Part shown: positions 56,772-64,000 of the stretch, piece after piece | Position numbering within the stretch: position 1 is the first letter of the stretch | How the letters are laid out: each line of letters starts with the position of its first letter | Assembly: GCF_017308075.1 (NCBI RefSeq) | Contig: NZ_JAFKFX010000030.1 | Span: 328,456 to 392,455 of the forward strand | Reading direction: 5' to 3' | DNA: 64,000 bases | DNA from: Allobosea sp. | GTDB taxonomy: Bacteria > Pseudomonadota > Alphaproteobacteria > Rhizobiales > Beijerinckiaceae | Made by a program: the position numbers and the translations under genes | Notes under the pieces: generated by a model | What the model was told of the DNA's origin: nothing | What the model saw: the letters and a program-made list of their open reading frames with translations, nothing else | Database searches by the model: none

Positions 56772-58694
56772 CTATTTCGCCGGGTCGGGCTGCGCCTCGG
56801 CGGCCTCCGAAGCCCGGTCCCGGCTCGGCCATTGCCAGGCCAGCATCGCCGCCGCCGCGCCGAGACCGATCAGATCCGTCATCCAGTCTGGCTTGACCAG
56901 GCAGAAGGCGATGCCGACGAGCACGATCCGCTCCCACGCCGCGGCGCGGCGCAGCAGGTAGCCGTGCAGCCCGGCGGCGAGCAGTCCGACGCCGATCACG
57001 GAACAGACGAAGCGCCAGATGATCGTCGGCCAGTCACCGATCATCAGCAGGGCCGGCTCATAGACGAACATGAACGGCACGATGAAGCCGGCGGCACCGA
57101 TCTTCACCGCCGCCCAGCCGCTGCTCCAGAGATCGGCCTTGGCGAGCCCCGCCGCGGCGAAGACCGCGAGCGCGACCGGCGGTGTGATCGCCGACAGGAT
57201 GGCGAAATAGAAGGCGAACATATGGGCCGCCGGCATCGCCACGCCGAGCTTGATCAGCGCCGGCACCAGGAGCGAGGTCATCACGATATAGGCCGGTGTC
57301 GTCGGCATGCCCATGCCGAGCACGATGCCGGCGACGGCCGTGAGCAGCAGCGCCAGCAGCAGATAGTTCTGCGACAGGCCGATCACCGCCTGGGTGAAGA
57401 CGATGCCGGCGCCGGTCAGCGCCACGACGCCGATGACGATGCCGGCACAGGCGCAGGCCAGCGCCACGGCGAGCGCGTTGCGCGCGCCGTCGATCATCGC
57501 GTCGATGATAACAGGCAACCGGACATTGCCGCGCGTCGAAGCCCGCAGCGCCGCGACCGGGAAGCACAGCACCGTGCCGGCCAAAGCCGCCAGCGGCGCG
57601 CTGTAGCCGGAATAGAGCACGGTGAGGATGGTCAGCACCGGCAGGAAGAGATGGCCGCGCTCGCGCAAGGTCGTGCCGAGCCTCGGCAACTGGCTCCGCG
57701 GCACGCCCATGATGCCATGGCGCTTGGCCTCGAAATGCACCGCCCCGAAACAGGCGATATAGTAGAGCACCGCCGGGATCAGCGCCCAGATCACCACCTG
57801 GCCGTAGGAGACCGAGAGGAACTCGGCCATGACGAAGGCCGCTGCGCCCATGATCGGCGGCATGATCTGGCCGCCGGTCGAGGCCACCGCCTCGACGCCC
57901 GCCGCGAAATGCGCCTTGAATCCGGTCCGCTTCATCAGCGGGATCGAGATCGGCCCGTCGACCATGACATTGGCGACGGCGCTGCCCGAGATCGTGCCGA
58001 ACAGGCTCGACGAGACCACCGAGACCTTGCCCGGCCCACCGGCGGTGTGGCCGGTCAGCGAGAGCGCGAAATCCATGAAGAGCTGGCCGGTGCCGGTGCG
58101 CTCCATGAAGGAGCCGAACAGCACGAAGATCATCACATAGGCGGCGGAAACGCCGAGCGGCGCGCCGAAGACGCCTTCCGTCGTCATGAAGAGCTGGTCG
58201 AGCAGCCGCATCGGCTCGACCCGCGCGACGAACAGCGCGTAGCAGAGGAAGGCGATGGCGGTGAGCGGCAGCGCCCAGCCTATCAGCCGCCGCGTCGCCT
58301 CGAGCACCAGGACGACGAGAAGGACCGCCATGGCCATGTCGACCGGCGTCATGTCGTCGACATAGTAGATCCGGTTGACGATGTAATCGTAGTTCCAGAA
58401 CAAATAGGTGATCGGCGCGACGGCGAGCGCGAGCAGAGCATAGTCGAGCAACGACGGCGCCGCATCGGCGCCCGTCCTGCGATAGATCAGGAAAGTCAGC
58501 GCCAGCGCGAACAGAAGATGTGTGCCGCGGAAGATGATCGCTTCCGGCGTCCCCTGCCCGCCGAGCGCCGGCGGCAGGATCACCCACATATGATAGAGCG
58601 CCATGGCGACGGCGATCACCGCCGTGACCAGCCGCACGATGCCGACATGGCTGAACTCGAACTTGAATTCGGGTCTGGGAACGCTGATGTCCAC
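56772..58694 (-). CDS. Fused TRAP transporter permease, TAXI type
   Basis: 640-residue membrane protein in which the small (DctQ-like, first ~4 segments) and large (DctM-like, about 12 segments) TRAP subunits are one chain, typical of TAXI systems. The large-subunit signatures are GSFMERTGTGQLFMDFALSL, SGSAVANVMVDGPISIPLMKR and GMGMPTTPAYIVM. It imports an organic acid with the TAXI receptor encoded just upstream, driven by an ion gradient. GTG at 58694 is preferred, with AGGA 9 bases upstream; the frame is open beyond it. Confidence 0.93.
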   Translation of the reverse strand: MDISVPRPEFKFEFSHVGIVRLVTAVIAVAMALYHMWVILPPALGGQGTPEAIIFRGTHLLFALALTFLIYRRTGADAAPSLLDYALLALAVAPITYLFWNYDYIVNRIYYVDDMTPVDMAMAVLLVVLVLEATRRLIGWALPLTAIAFLCYALFVARVEPMRLLDQLFMTTEGVFGAPLGVSAAYVMIFVLFGSFMERTGTGQLFMDFALSLTGHTAGGPGKVSVVSSSLFGTISGSAVANVMVDGPISIPLMKRTGFKAHFAAGVEAVASTGGQIMPPIMGAAAFVMAEFLSVSYGQVVIWALIPAVLYYIACFGAVHFEAKRHGIMGVPRSQLPRLGTTLRERGHLFLPVLTILTVLYSGYSAPLAALAGTVLCFPVAALRASTRGNVRLPVIIDAMIDGARNALAVALACACAGIVIGVVALTGAGIVFTQAVIGLSQNYLLLALLLTAVAGIVLGMGMPTTPAYIVMTSLLVPALIKLGVAMPAAHMFAFYFAILSAITPPVALAVFAAAGLAKADLWSSGWAAVKIGAAGFIVPFMFVYEPALLMIGDWPTIIWRFVCSVIGVGLLAAGLHGYLLRRAAAWERIVLVGIAFCLVKPDWMTDLIGLGAAAAMLAWQWPSRDRASEAAEAQPDPAK

Positions 58695-58848
58695 GGGCGC
58701 ATCCTGGCTCGGAACCGACCCTCCGCCAGGCGGCGAGGGTCGCGCACGCGAAAGCGGCGCGACCGGATCGGTGGCTGCTGGAGATCGCGCACCGGCGCCG
58801 CCGGCGCGCCGGGCTTTCAAACCGTCCGCACGGAGCGTCGGGAGCCGG

Positions 58849-59796
58849 TCACTTCGACGCGACCGTGATGCCCTTTTCCTTGTAGAATTTCGCCGCGCCG
58901 GGGTGGAAGGGCACGCCGACATCCTCCGCCATCAGCTTCGGCGTCAGCCCCGCCAGCGCCTTGCTGGTCGCCGCCAGCGCCGGGACATTGTCGGCGATCG
59001 CCTTGGTCATGGCGTAGACCTGCTCGGCCGGCAGCTTGCAGGAGGCGACGATATGGGTGGCGTAGCCGATCACCTTCACATCCTCGCCCTGCTTCGGATA
59101 GGTGCCCTTCGGCACCGTCACCAGCGTGTAGCCAGGGTTCAGCTTGCGCATGCCGTCGAGATCGGCCGAGAGGTCGAGCAGCTTGACGTCGCGTGCCGAG
59201 GCCAGATCCATCACCGCGCCCGAGGGAATGGCGGTGCCGAGCGAGAAGGCCTGCGCATGGCCGTCCTTCACCTGCTCGACCGAGTCCGTATAGGAGACGA
59301 AGGAGATCTTGACGTCGCTGTAGCTCATCCCGTGGACCTTCAGCAGCTGCCCGGTGATGAGCTCGCCCGTATTGCCACGCGGCTGGGTGGTGATCGCCTT
59401 GCCCTTCAGATCCTTGACGGTCTTGATCCCGGAATCGACCGGCACCAGCATCTGGAAATACTGCGGATAGAGCGAAGCGACATTGCAGATGTTTTCGTGC
59501 TTCTTCGGGAATGGCGCATTGCCGGCGAGCCCGTCCACGGTCGAGATCGAGTTGCCGAACCCGACCTCCGCCTTGTTCTCCTCGATGGCGCGGACATTGG
59601 CGATTCCGGCGCCCGGCAACGCCTGAACCGCGAGCCCCGGCACCGCCTTTTCCCAGAGATCCTTGAGCTGGCCGCCGAGCGGCACCCAGACGCCGCCTTG
59701 CGGCCCGGTCATCAGCCGCATTTCCGCGGCTGCAGCCGGCAGGCTCAGCGTCGCGACGGTAGCCAGACAGAACAGATAGCTCGGTACGCGTGACAT
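58849..59796 (-). CDS. TAXI-family TRAP solute receptor
   Basis: 315-residue periplasmic binding protein with signal MSRVPSYLFCLATVATLSLPAAAA. The mature part is TAXI type: MTGPQGGVWVPLGGQLKDLWEK, GAGIANVRAIEENKAEVGFGNS and VKDLKGKAITTQPRGNTGEL. ATG at 59796 has GAGGGAGG upstream at about 8 bases. It delivers its ligand to the permease encoded 154 bases downstream. The ligand is not known; the linked oxidase suggests a hydroxy acid. Confidence 0.94.
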   Translation of the reverse strand: MSRVPSYLFCLATVATLSLPAAAAEMRLMTGPQGGVWVPLGGQLKDLWEKAVPGLAVQALPGAGIANVRAIEENKAEVGFGNSISTVDGLAGNAPFPKKHENICNVASLYPQYFQMLVPVDSGIKTVKDLKGKAITTQPRGNTGELITGQLLKVHGMSYSDVKISFVSYTDSVEQVKDGHAQAFSLGTAIPSGAVMDLASARDVKLLDLSADLDGMRKLNPGYTLVTVPKGTYPKQGEDVKVIGYATHIVASCKLPAEQVYAMTKAIADNVPALAATSKALAGLTPKLMAEDVGVPFHPGAAKFYKEKGITVASK

Positions 59797-60010
59797 CGGT
59801 CTTCCTCCCTCGAGCATTCTTCCCTCGGCGCCGCATCTTTGCGCACGGTCGCTTTCCGATGGCGGCCCGGTCCTTGCGACCGCGCCCCCCAGGGACAGAA
59901 GCTATCGGCTGAAGCCCGTCTGGCAAGCCCCGATTTCCCGACGGGGCGGCGGCGGAGTTCCCCGGGCCGGCCGATCGTGGCCCCGCCCGGCGCCGCGTTG
60001 AGCGCCTGGC

Positions 60011-60829
60011 CTACCCGAGTGCCGAGCCGAAATTCATCCAATGGGCGGTCGCGAGCCAGCCCGCATCGACCGGGATCGAGGCGCCCGAAACGGCACTCGC
60101 CGCATCCGACATCAGGAAGCCGACGACCGCCGCGATTTCCTCGATCTCGACAAGCCGGCCCATCGCCGTCGCCTGCTTGATGGCGCTGTCGTCGCGCAGG
60201 CCGGCCTCGATCTTCTGCCGCATGATCGGCGTCAACGTGAAACCGGGAGCGACGGCGTTGACGCGAAGCCCGGCCTGGCCGAACTCACCCGCGGTCAGCG
60301 CCGTCAGAGAGCCGAGCGCAACCTTGGTCGGGGCATAAGCGTGCAAAGGCAGCGGGCGACTCTCATTGATCGAGGTGATGTTGACGATCGCGCCGCCGCC
60401 GCCGGCCATGATCGCGGCGCCGAATGCGCGCGTGCAGGCCAGCGCCCCGAAATAGTTCACATCCCAGATTCGGCGATGAGCCGCCTCGTCCATCGCCATG
60501 AAGGGCGTGACATCCTGGAGCAATCCGGCGGCATTGACCAAGCCTGCAACCGCGACGCTGCGCGCCTTCAGATCCCGCGCGAGCGCATCGACAGCCGCGG
60601 AATCGGCAACATCCAGCGCGGCGAGCGAGAGGGCGTCATCTCCCGCCCCGTCTTTCAGGCGCTCGAGGGCGGAGGCGCTGAGATCGGTCGCGATGACGCG
60701 CCAGCCATCGGCCAGCAGGCGCTCGACGATTCCGCCGCCGATTCCGCCTGCGGCGCCGGTGACAATGATCGCGGCACCGGCCTCCCGGTGACGGGACATG
60801 ATCGAACGCTGGTCAATCCTGGCGGACAT
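60011..60829 (-). CDS. Short-chain dehydrogenase/reductase
   Basis: 272-residue classical SDR. The cofactor loop TGAAGGIGGGIV is near residues 24-35, with D in DLSAS suggesting NAD preference, NAAG near 98, the catalytic serine in NITSINESR and YAPTK. C-terminal SGASIPVDAGW is normal. ATG at 60829 has AGGAAAAGG upstream. It belongs to the same minus-strand unit as the oxidase, YciI-like and TRAP genes, so a catabolic dehydrogenase is likely. Confidence 0.92.
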   Translation of the reverse strand: MSARIDQRSIMSRHREAGAAIIVTGAAGGIGGGIVERLLADGWRVIATDLSASALERLKDGAGDDALSLAALDVADSAAVDALARDLKARSVAVAGLVNAAGLLQDVTPFMAMDEAAHRRIWDVNYFGALACTRAFGAAIMAGGGGAIVNITSINESRPLPLHAYAPTKVALGSLTALTAGEFGQAGLRVNAVAPGFTLTPIMRQKIEAGLRDDSAIKQATAMGRLVEIEEIAAVVGFLMSDAASAVSGASIPVDAGWLATAHWMNFGSALG

Positions 60830-60893
60830 CGCCTTTTCCTTTCCTGGCCTGCGAACGCTTCGCTTCTGCCCAATTGCGCCGAAGGGCCCTGGC

Positions 60894-61181
60894 TCAGGCC
60901 CCTTCGGGCAGGACCTTGCGCCAGGCCCGCACATCGACGCTCTGGAACAAGCCACCACGGGCATAGGGATCGCCGGCGGCGAACGCTTCCGCCGCCTCCC
61001 GGTCCGGGCAGTCGATGACGATCAGGCTGCCGGTCGAGGTCGCACCATCCTCGGCCAGGAACGGGCCGGCGAAGAGAATCTGCTCACGGCACGGCGCGAG
61101 ATAATCGAGATGGCTCGGCCGCAATTCGGCGCGCAGCGCGGTTGCTCCGGGTTTGTCGAAGCACAGGATCGCAAACAGCAT
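60894..61181 (-). CDS. YciI-like protein
   Basis: 95-residue single-domain protein of the YCII family: MLFAILCFDKPGATALRAELRPSHLDYL, GPFLAEDGATSTGSLIVIDC and DPYARGGLFQSVDVRAW. The histidine and aspartate pair in RPSHLDYL match the family's catalytic-looking residues. Such proteins act in small-molecule degradation, sometimes as isomerase- or dehydrochlorinase-like steps. It lies 34 bases after the FAD oxidase and 64 bases before the SDR gene. Confidence 0.88.
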   Translation of the reverse strand: MLFAILCFDKPGATALRAELRPSHLDYLAPCREQILFAGPFLAEDGATSTGSLIVIDCPDREAAEAFAAGDPYARGGLFQSVDVRAWRKVLPEGA

Positions 61182-61214
61182 GACGTCTCCTCGATGGGTT
61201 CCAGATTACGGCTC

Positions 61215-62627
61215 TCAGGCCTCGAAGACCTTGCCCGGATTCATGATCGCATGGGGATCCAGCGTCGCCTTGAGGCGCCGCATATAGTCGACGGTGATGC
61301 CGAGCTCGTCGCGCAGGAAGCTGCGCTTGCCCTCGCCGATACCGTGCTCGCCGGTGCAGGTTCCGTCCATGGCGATGGCGCGATGGTTGAGCCGATCAAT
61401 GAAGGCCTTGGTCCGCGCCATCTCCTCGGCATCCTCGGTCATCGCCATGATCGAGACGTGGAAATTGCCATCGCCGACATGGCCGACGATCGGCGCGACG
61501 AGGCCGCTGCGCGCGATGTCCTCATGTGTCTCGGTCATGCAATCGGCCAGCCGCGAGATCGGCACGCAGACATCGGTGGCGATGAATTTCGAGCCGGGCC
61601 GGAGCTGCAGGCAGGCCCAGTAGACATCGTGCCGTGCGGTCCAGAGCGCATTCCGCTCGTCCTGGGTCGAGGCATGGTCATAGGACTGGCAGCCGAACTC
61701 CTCCGCGATCTGCCCGAAGATCTCGACCTGCTCGTTCACCGCGGCCTCGAGGCCGGAGAACTCCACGAACAGCGTCGGCGTCTCCGCCATGGCGAGCTTC
61801 GAATAAGCGTTGCAGGCGCGGATCTGCAAGGCATCCGCCAGTTCGATGCGGCCGGGCTGCAGCCCGTAGCGAATGCTGGCGATCACCGCATTGCAGGCGG
61901 ACGCCAGATCCGGAAAGGGGCAGACGGCCGCGACGACCGCCGGCGGAATGCCGTGCAGCTTGACCGTCAGCTCGGTGATCACCCCGAGCGTCCCTTCCGC
62001 TCCGATGAACAGTCGCGTCATGTCGTAGCCGGCCGAGGATTTGCGCGCCCGCGTGCCGGTCTTGCAGACGGTGCCGTCCGGCATCACCACGGTGAGGCCG
62101 AGGATATTGTCCTTCATCGTGCCGTAGCGGACGGCGGTGGTGCCCGAGGCGCGGGTCGAGGCCATGCCGCCGAGCGAGGCGTCAGCGCCGGGATCGATCG
62201 GGAAATGCAGGCCGGTGGCGCGCAGATGCGCATTGAGGGCCTTGCGCGTCACGCCGGCCTGGACGACGCAGTCCATGTCCTCCTCGTGCACGGCGAGGAC
62301 GGCGTTCATCTGGCTGAGGTCGAGCGAGATCCCGCCGAACGGCGCGTTGACGCCGGCTTCCAGCGAAGTGCCGGTGCCGAAGGGGATGAGCGGCACCTTG
62401 TGCGCCGCGCAGAGCTTCACCACCGCCACGATATCCTCGGTCGAGCGGGCGAAGAAGACAGCATCAGGCACTTCGAGCGGGTGCCAGGAGGTGGCGTTGG
62501 CGTGCTGCTCCCGGATGACGCTGTTGCGCGTGACCTGCTCGCCGAAGCGATCGGCCAGGGTCGCGATGACCAGCGCGACCGCTTCGTTCGCCTGAACCTT
62601 GGGAGCATCTTGCGCCGCGAATGTCAT
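61215..62627 (-). CDS. FAD-linked hydroxyacid oxidase/dehydrogenase
   Basis: 470-residue flavoprotein of the glycolate oxidase GlcD/D-lactate dehydrogenase (vanillyl-alcohol-oxidase) type. The FAD-binding domain has PFGTGTSLEAGVNAPFGGISLD, DPGADASLGGMASTRASGT and GAEGTLGVITELTVKL; the cap domain ends with HVGDGNFH and GEHGIGEGKRSF. ATG at 62627 has GAGGA 5 bases upstream. It probably oxidises a D-2-hydroxy acid and starts the unit that continues with YciI, SDR and a TAXI-TRAP transporter. Substrate not fixed by sequence. Confidence 0.93.
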   Translation of the reverse strand: MTFAAQDAPKVQANEAVALVIATLADRFGEQVTRNSVIREQHANATSWHPLEVPDAVFFARSTEDIVAVVKLCAAHKVPLIPFGTGTSLEAGVNAPFGGISLDLSQMNAVLAVHEEDMDCVVQAGVTRKALNAHLRATGLHFPIDPGADASLGGMASTRASGTTAVRYGTMKDNILGLTVVMPDGTVCKTGTRARKSSAGYDMTRLFIGAEGTLGVITELTVKLHGIPPAVVAAVCPFPDLASACNAVIASIRYGLQPGRIELADALQIRACNAYSKLAMAETPTLFVEFSGLEAAVNEQVEIFGQIAEEFGCQSYDHASTQDERNALWTARHDVYWACLQLRPGSKFIATDVCVPISRLADCMTETHEDIARSGLVAPIVGHVGDGNFHVSIMAMTEDAEEMARTKAFIDRLNHRAIAMDGTCTGEHGIGEGKRSFLRDELGITVDYMRRLKATLDPHAIMNPGKVFEA

Positions 62628-62800
62628 ATGCGTCCTCGATCGTTTCGGGCCGGCAGCAGGCCGCAGGGCAGCTCCCGTCGCAAAGCGAGCCCTGCACGTT
62701 CCTTGCCGGTGAATTGCGCGGCCGGCAGCGCACGACGTGGCTGCGGCGGAGCCGGAGCTGCCTCGCGCGCCTCGCGGCACTTGATTATCTCCGCTTAAAA

Positions 62801-62814
62801 ACTAAACGTTCAGT
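62801..62814. promoter_or_regulatory. TetR-type operator between the oxidase and TetR genes
   Basis: ACTAAACGTTCAGT at 62801-62814 is a 14-base inverted repeat with one mismatched pair, centred on AACGTT. It resembles operators of TetR regulators with AAACNNNNGTTT-type cores. It is 41 bases upstream of the TetR start, in the only AT-rich patch of the 227-base divergent region. Confidence 0.6.
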
Positions 62815-62854
62815 ATTGTAAATAGCTGCGACAGCGGGAAAGGACCTCGAGAGC

Positions 62855-63442
62855 ATGACGCAGTCCGCCGGAACGCGCGGCCGCAAGCGCAGTGCCGCAG
62901 CCGAGAATGCGGTGCTGGCGGCGGCCTATGATCTGCTGGCGACGGAGGGGCTGCAGGCCACCACGGTGGAGGCGATCGCCCAGCGCGCCAAGGTCAGCAA
63001 GGCAACGATCTACAAATGGTGGCCGAACCGCGCCGCCGTGATCATGTCGGCCTTCCTGCGCGAGGCGAGCAACGCCCTGCCCTATCCGCAGCAGCTCGAC
63101 ATGACGAGCATCTTCGACCGGCTGCACCGCATGGCCGGGGAGTTCCATGGCCCGATCGGCAACATGGTCCGCGCGCTCATCGCGGAAGGCCAGTCCGATC
63201 CCGAGATCGCCCAGGCCTTCCGCGAGGGCTATGTACTGGCGCGGCGCCAGGAAGGCGTCGCGATCGTGCACGCGGCCATCGCGGCCGGGCTGATCCGCGA
63301 GGCCGATCCCGATGTCATCCTCGATATGCTCTATGCGCCGCTCTATTATCGGCTGCTCGTCGGGCACCAGCCGCTGACCGCGGAGTTCGTCCGCGAGCAC
63401 GTCACGCTGGCGCTGAACGGCCTGGCGACAGGGAGGGGCTGA
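62855..63442 (+). CDS. TetR-family regulator
   Basis: 195-residue TetR repressor. The HTH is LQATTVEAIAQRAKVSKATIYKWWPNR (core VEAIAQRAKVSKATIYKWW, residues about 38-56). The C-terminal half (about 75-190) has the TetR_C_11-like EGYVLARRQEGVAIVHAAI. ATG at 62855 is followed directly by the HTH lead-in. It is divergent from the FAD oxidase and is the likely repressor of the catabolic unit; its own operator is near 62801. Confidence 0.9.
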   Translation: MTQSAGTRGRKRSAAAENAVLAAAYDLLATEGLQATTVEAIAQRAKVSKATIYKWWPNRAAVIMSAFLREASNALPYPQQLDMTSIFDRLHRMAGEFHGPIGNMVRALIAEGQSDPEIAQAFREGYVLARRQEGVAIVHAAIAAGLIREADPDVILDMLYAPLYYRLLVGHQPLTAEFVREHVTLALNGLATGRG

Positions 63443-63933
63443 GCCAAGCGCCCGGCGATTGCTCGCGGCGCCGGGTCGATTGATCTGCGGGAAAAATGAT
63501 GGCTGAGTCAAAGATCATCAACCGAGCCCCGCCAAAGGCTTAGCTTGCGGCGGCAAAGATATACTTGCGGCCAATTCATAGGGCTTATTGACAGCCTCTT
63601 TCCCACTTTTCTCGCCGCACACGACAGGCCAAAGCAAAGGAATCTGCGCTCCGACCTCGCTCTAAGCGAACATCGACTGGAGTCAGCTTCCGGCCCGTTG
63701 CGGAGCTTGCAGCTAGGTGGCAACTACTCAATGTAGGCAGCGCCTAGCTGAGACGAGTTTGCAATGCACAAGATTGACGAATTGCCGATAGCCTTTCGAA
63801 AGCTTCGCGAAATCGGCTCCGTCGTTGAATTTGGTGTGTTCGGCGACTTTATCGCGCCGATACCGTTGAAAAAGTCGTCGTTGCCGCGGGTATGAAGTCC
63901 TGATTCAGTCGTCCTTGGATGGAGGGCGGCGCG
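63443..63933. other. Low-GC transition region before the insertion sequence
   Basis: After the TetR gene the composition falls visibly towards AT compared with the rest of the window. No gene with family resemblance was found up to the transposase. Short frames exist on both strands but are not convincing; the best candidate is a plus-strand frame at 63764-63895. The motif GTTGAAAAAGTCG near 63865-63877 resembles ends of IS1182-type elements and may mark the left end of the insertion sequence. Confidence 0.5.
63764..63895 (+). pseudogene. Possible gene remnant cut by the insertion sequence
   Basis: An ATG frame of 43 codons reads MHKIDELPIAFRKLREIG and then VVEFGVFGDFIAPIPLKK before a TGA. 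The last part coincides with the putative left end of the insertion sequence, so the first ~30 codons could be a host gene truncated by the insertion. Codon use is more AT-rich than elsewhere. I do not recognise the protein; this is a tentative call. Confidence 0.3.
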
Positions 63934-64000
63934 ATGATGGGCGAACGGCAGGTGGCGCAGGAGGCGCTGTTCTACGAGTTCAGCCTGGAGCGTCACATCC
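63934..64000 (+). mobile_element. Start of an IS1182-like transposase, cut by the window edge
   Basis: The frame from ATG at 63934 reads MMGERQVAQEALFYEFSLERH and is open to the right edge. This opening (FYEFSLE followed by a basic residue) is typical of transposases of the IS1182 group of DDE elements. GGAGGG lies about 7 bases upstream. Only 22 codons are visible, so the family call is provisional. The element continues beyond the window. Confidence 0.7.

Noticed and set aside
56832-58868. A 678-codon plus-strand frame opposite the TRAP permease
   Set aside because: Its composition (Arg, His, Asp rich) is that of an antisense frame, and the minus-strand protein has clear TRAP permease motifs.
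63508-63736. Short frames on both strands in the low-GC region
   Set aside because: Each is under 75 codons, lacks a ribosome site and overlaps others. No family resemblance was seen.

Overview
The window is GC-rich chromosomal DNA from an alphaproteobacterium, most likely of the order Hyphomicrobiales (Bosea or a relative). This is inferred from the gene content: an rhizobial-type chemotaxis operon with a CheS-like STAS protein, an ArsR/methyltransferase-metF-metH block, a stand-alone FlhB C-terminal homolog, and several twin-arginine or TAXI-TRAP genes. Almost all of it reads as core or soft-core chromosome. Only the last ~550 bases look accessory, with lower GC and the start of an insertion sequence. 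No tRNA, 16S/23S rRNA, CRISPR array or prophage was recognised.

Layout. 1-3615 (minus strand): the start of the division and cell-wall cluster mraZ-rsmH-ftsL-ftsI, with ftsI running off the left edge and a row of MraZ boxes upstream. 3989-5105: the divergent peroxide-sensing pair ohrR/ohr with its operator. 5230-9653: a secreted metallo-beta-lactamase-fold hydrolase, the RNase P RNA gene, a lytic transglycosylase, a glycine-zipper lipoprotein, a TerB-DnaJ protein and an AmiD-type amidase. 9767-13582: a split MacA/MacB-type export system. 13636-14664: a PAS-GGDEF diguanylate cyclase. 14759-20575 (minus): a methionine-cycle block of an ArsR-methyltransferase fusion regulator, metF and metH, with a palindromic operator. 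20734-23196: a MocR regulator divergent from an EamA transporter. 23209-31867: mixed metabolic genes (MOSC, cold shock, GH3 glucosidase, YitT, FMN hydroxyacid dehydrogenase, EttA and others). 31845-37512: acyltransferase, an SDR/TetR pair sharing a perfect 44-bp palindrome, AraC/DUF2000, aldo-keto reductase. 37629-43728: FliK-like, FlhX-like, acetyltransferase, sugar epimerase, mogA and manC, all on the plus strand.

44465-55085 (minus) is a chemotaxis region: a soluble transducer and a degenerate receiver, then an operon cheS-cheY1-cheA-cheW-mcp-cheR-cheD-cheB-cheY2 with overlapping or nearly touching genes. 55293-56701 holds a Tat-exported superoxide dismutase and a small exported protein. 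56772-62627 (minus) appears to be one catabolic unit: FAD-linked hydroxyacid oxidase, YciI-like protein, SDR, TAXI solute receptor and fused TRAP permease, facing a TetR gene across a TetR-like operator. The right end holds a possible gene remnant and an IS1182-like transposase start.

Nothing here is clearly a wholly new system. The least explained items are the perfect palindrome between the SDR and TetR genes, the FliK-like/FlhX/acetyltransferase overlapping triplet, the Spy-like helical insert in the MacA protein, the receptor that carries its sensor at the C-terminus, and the TAXI-TRAP/oxidase catabolic unit.
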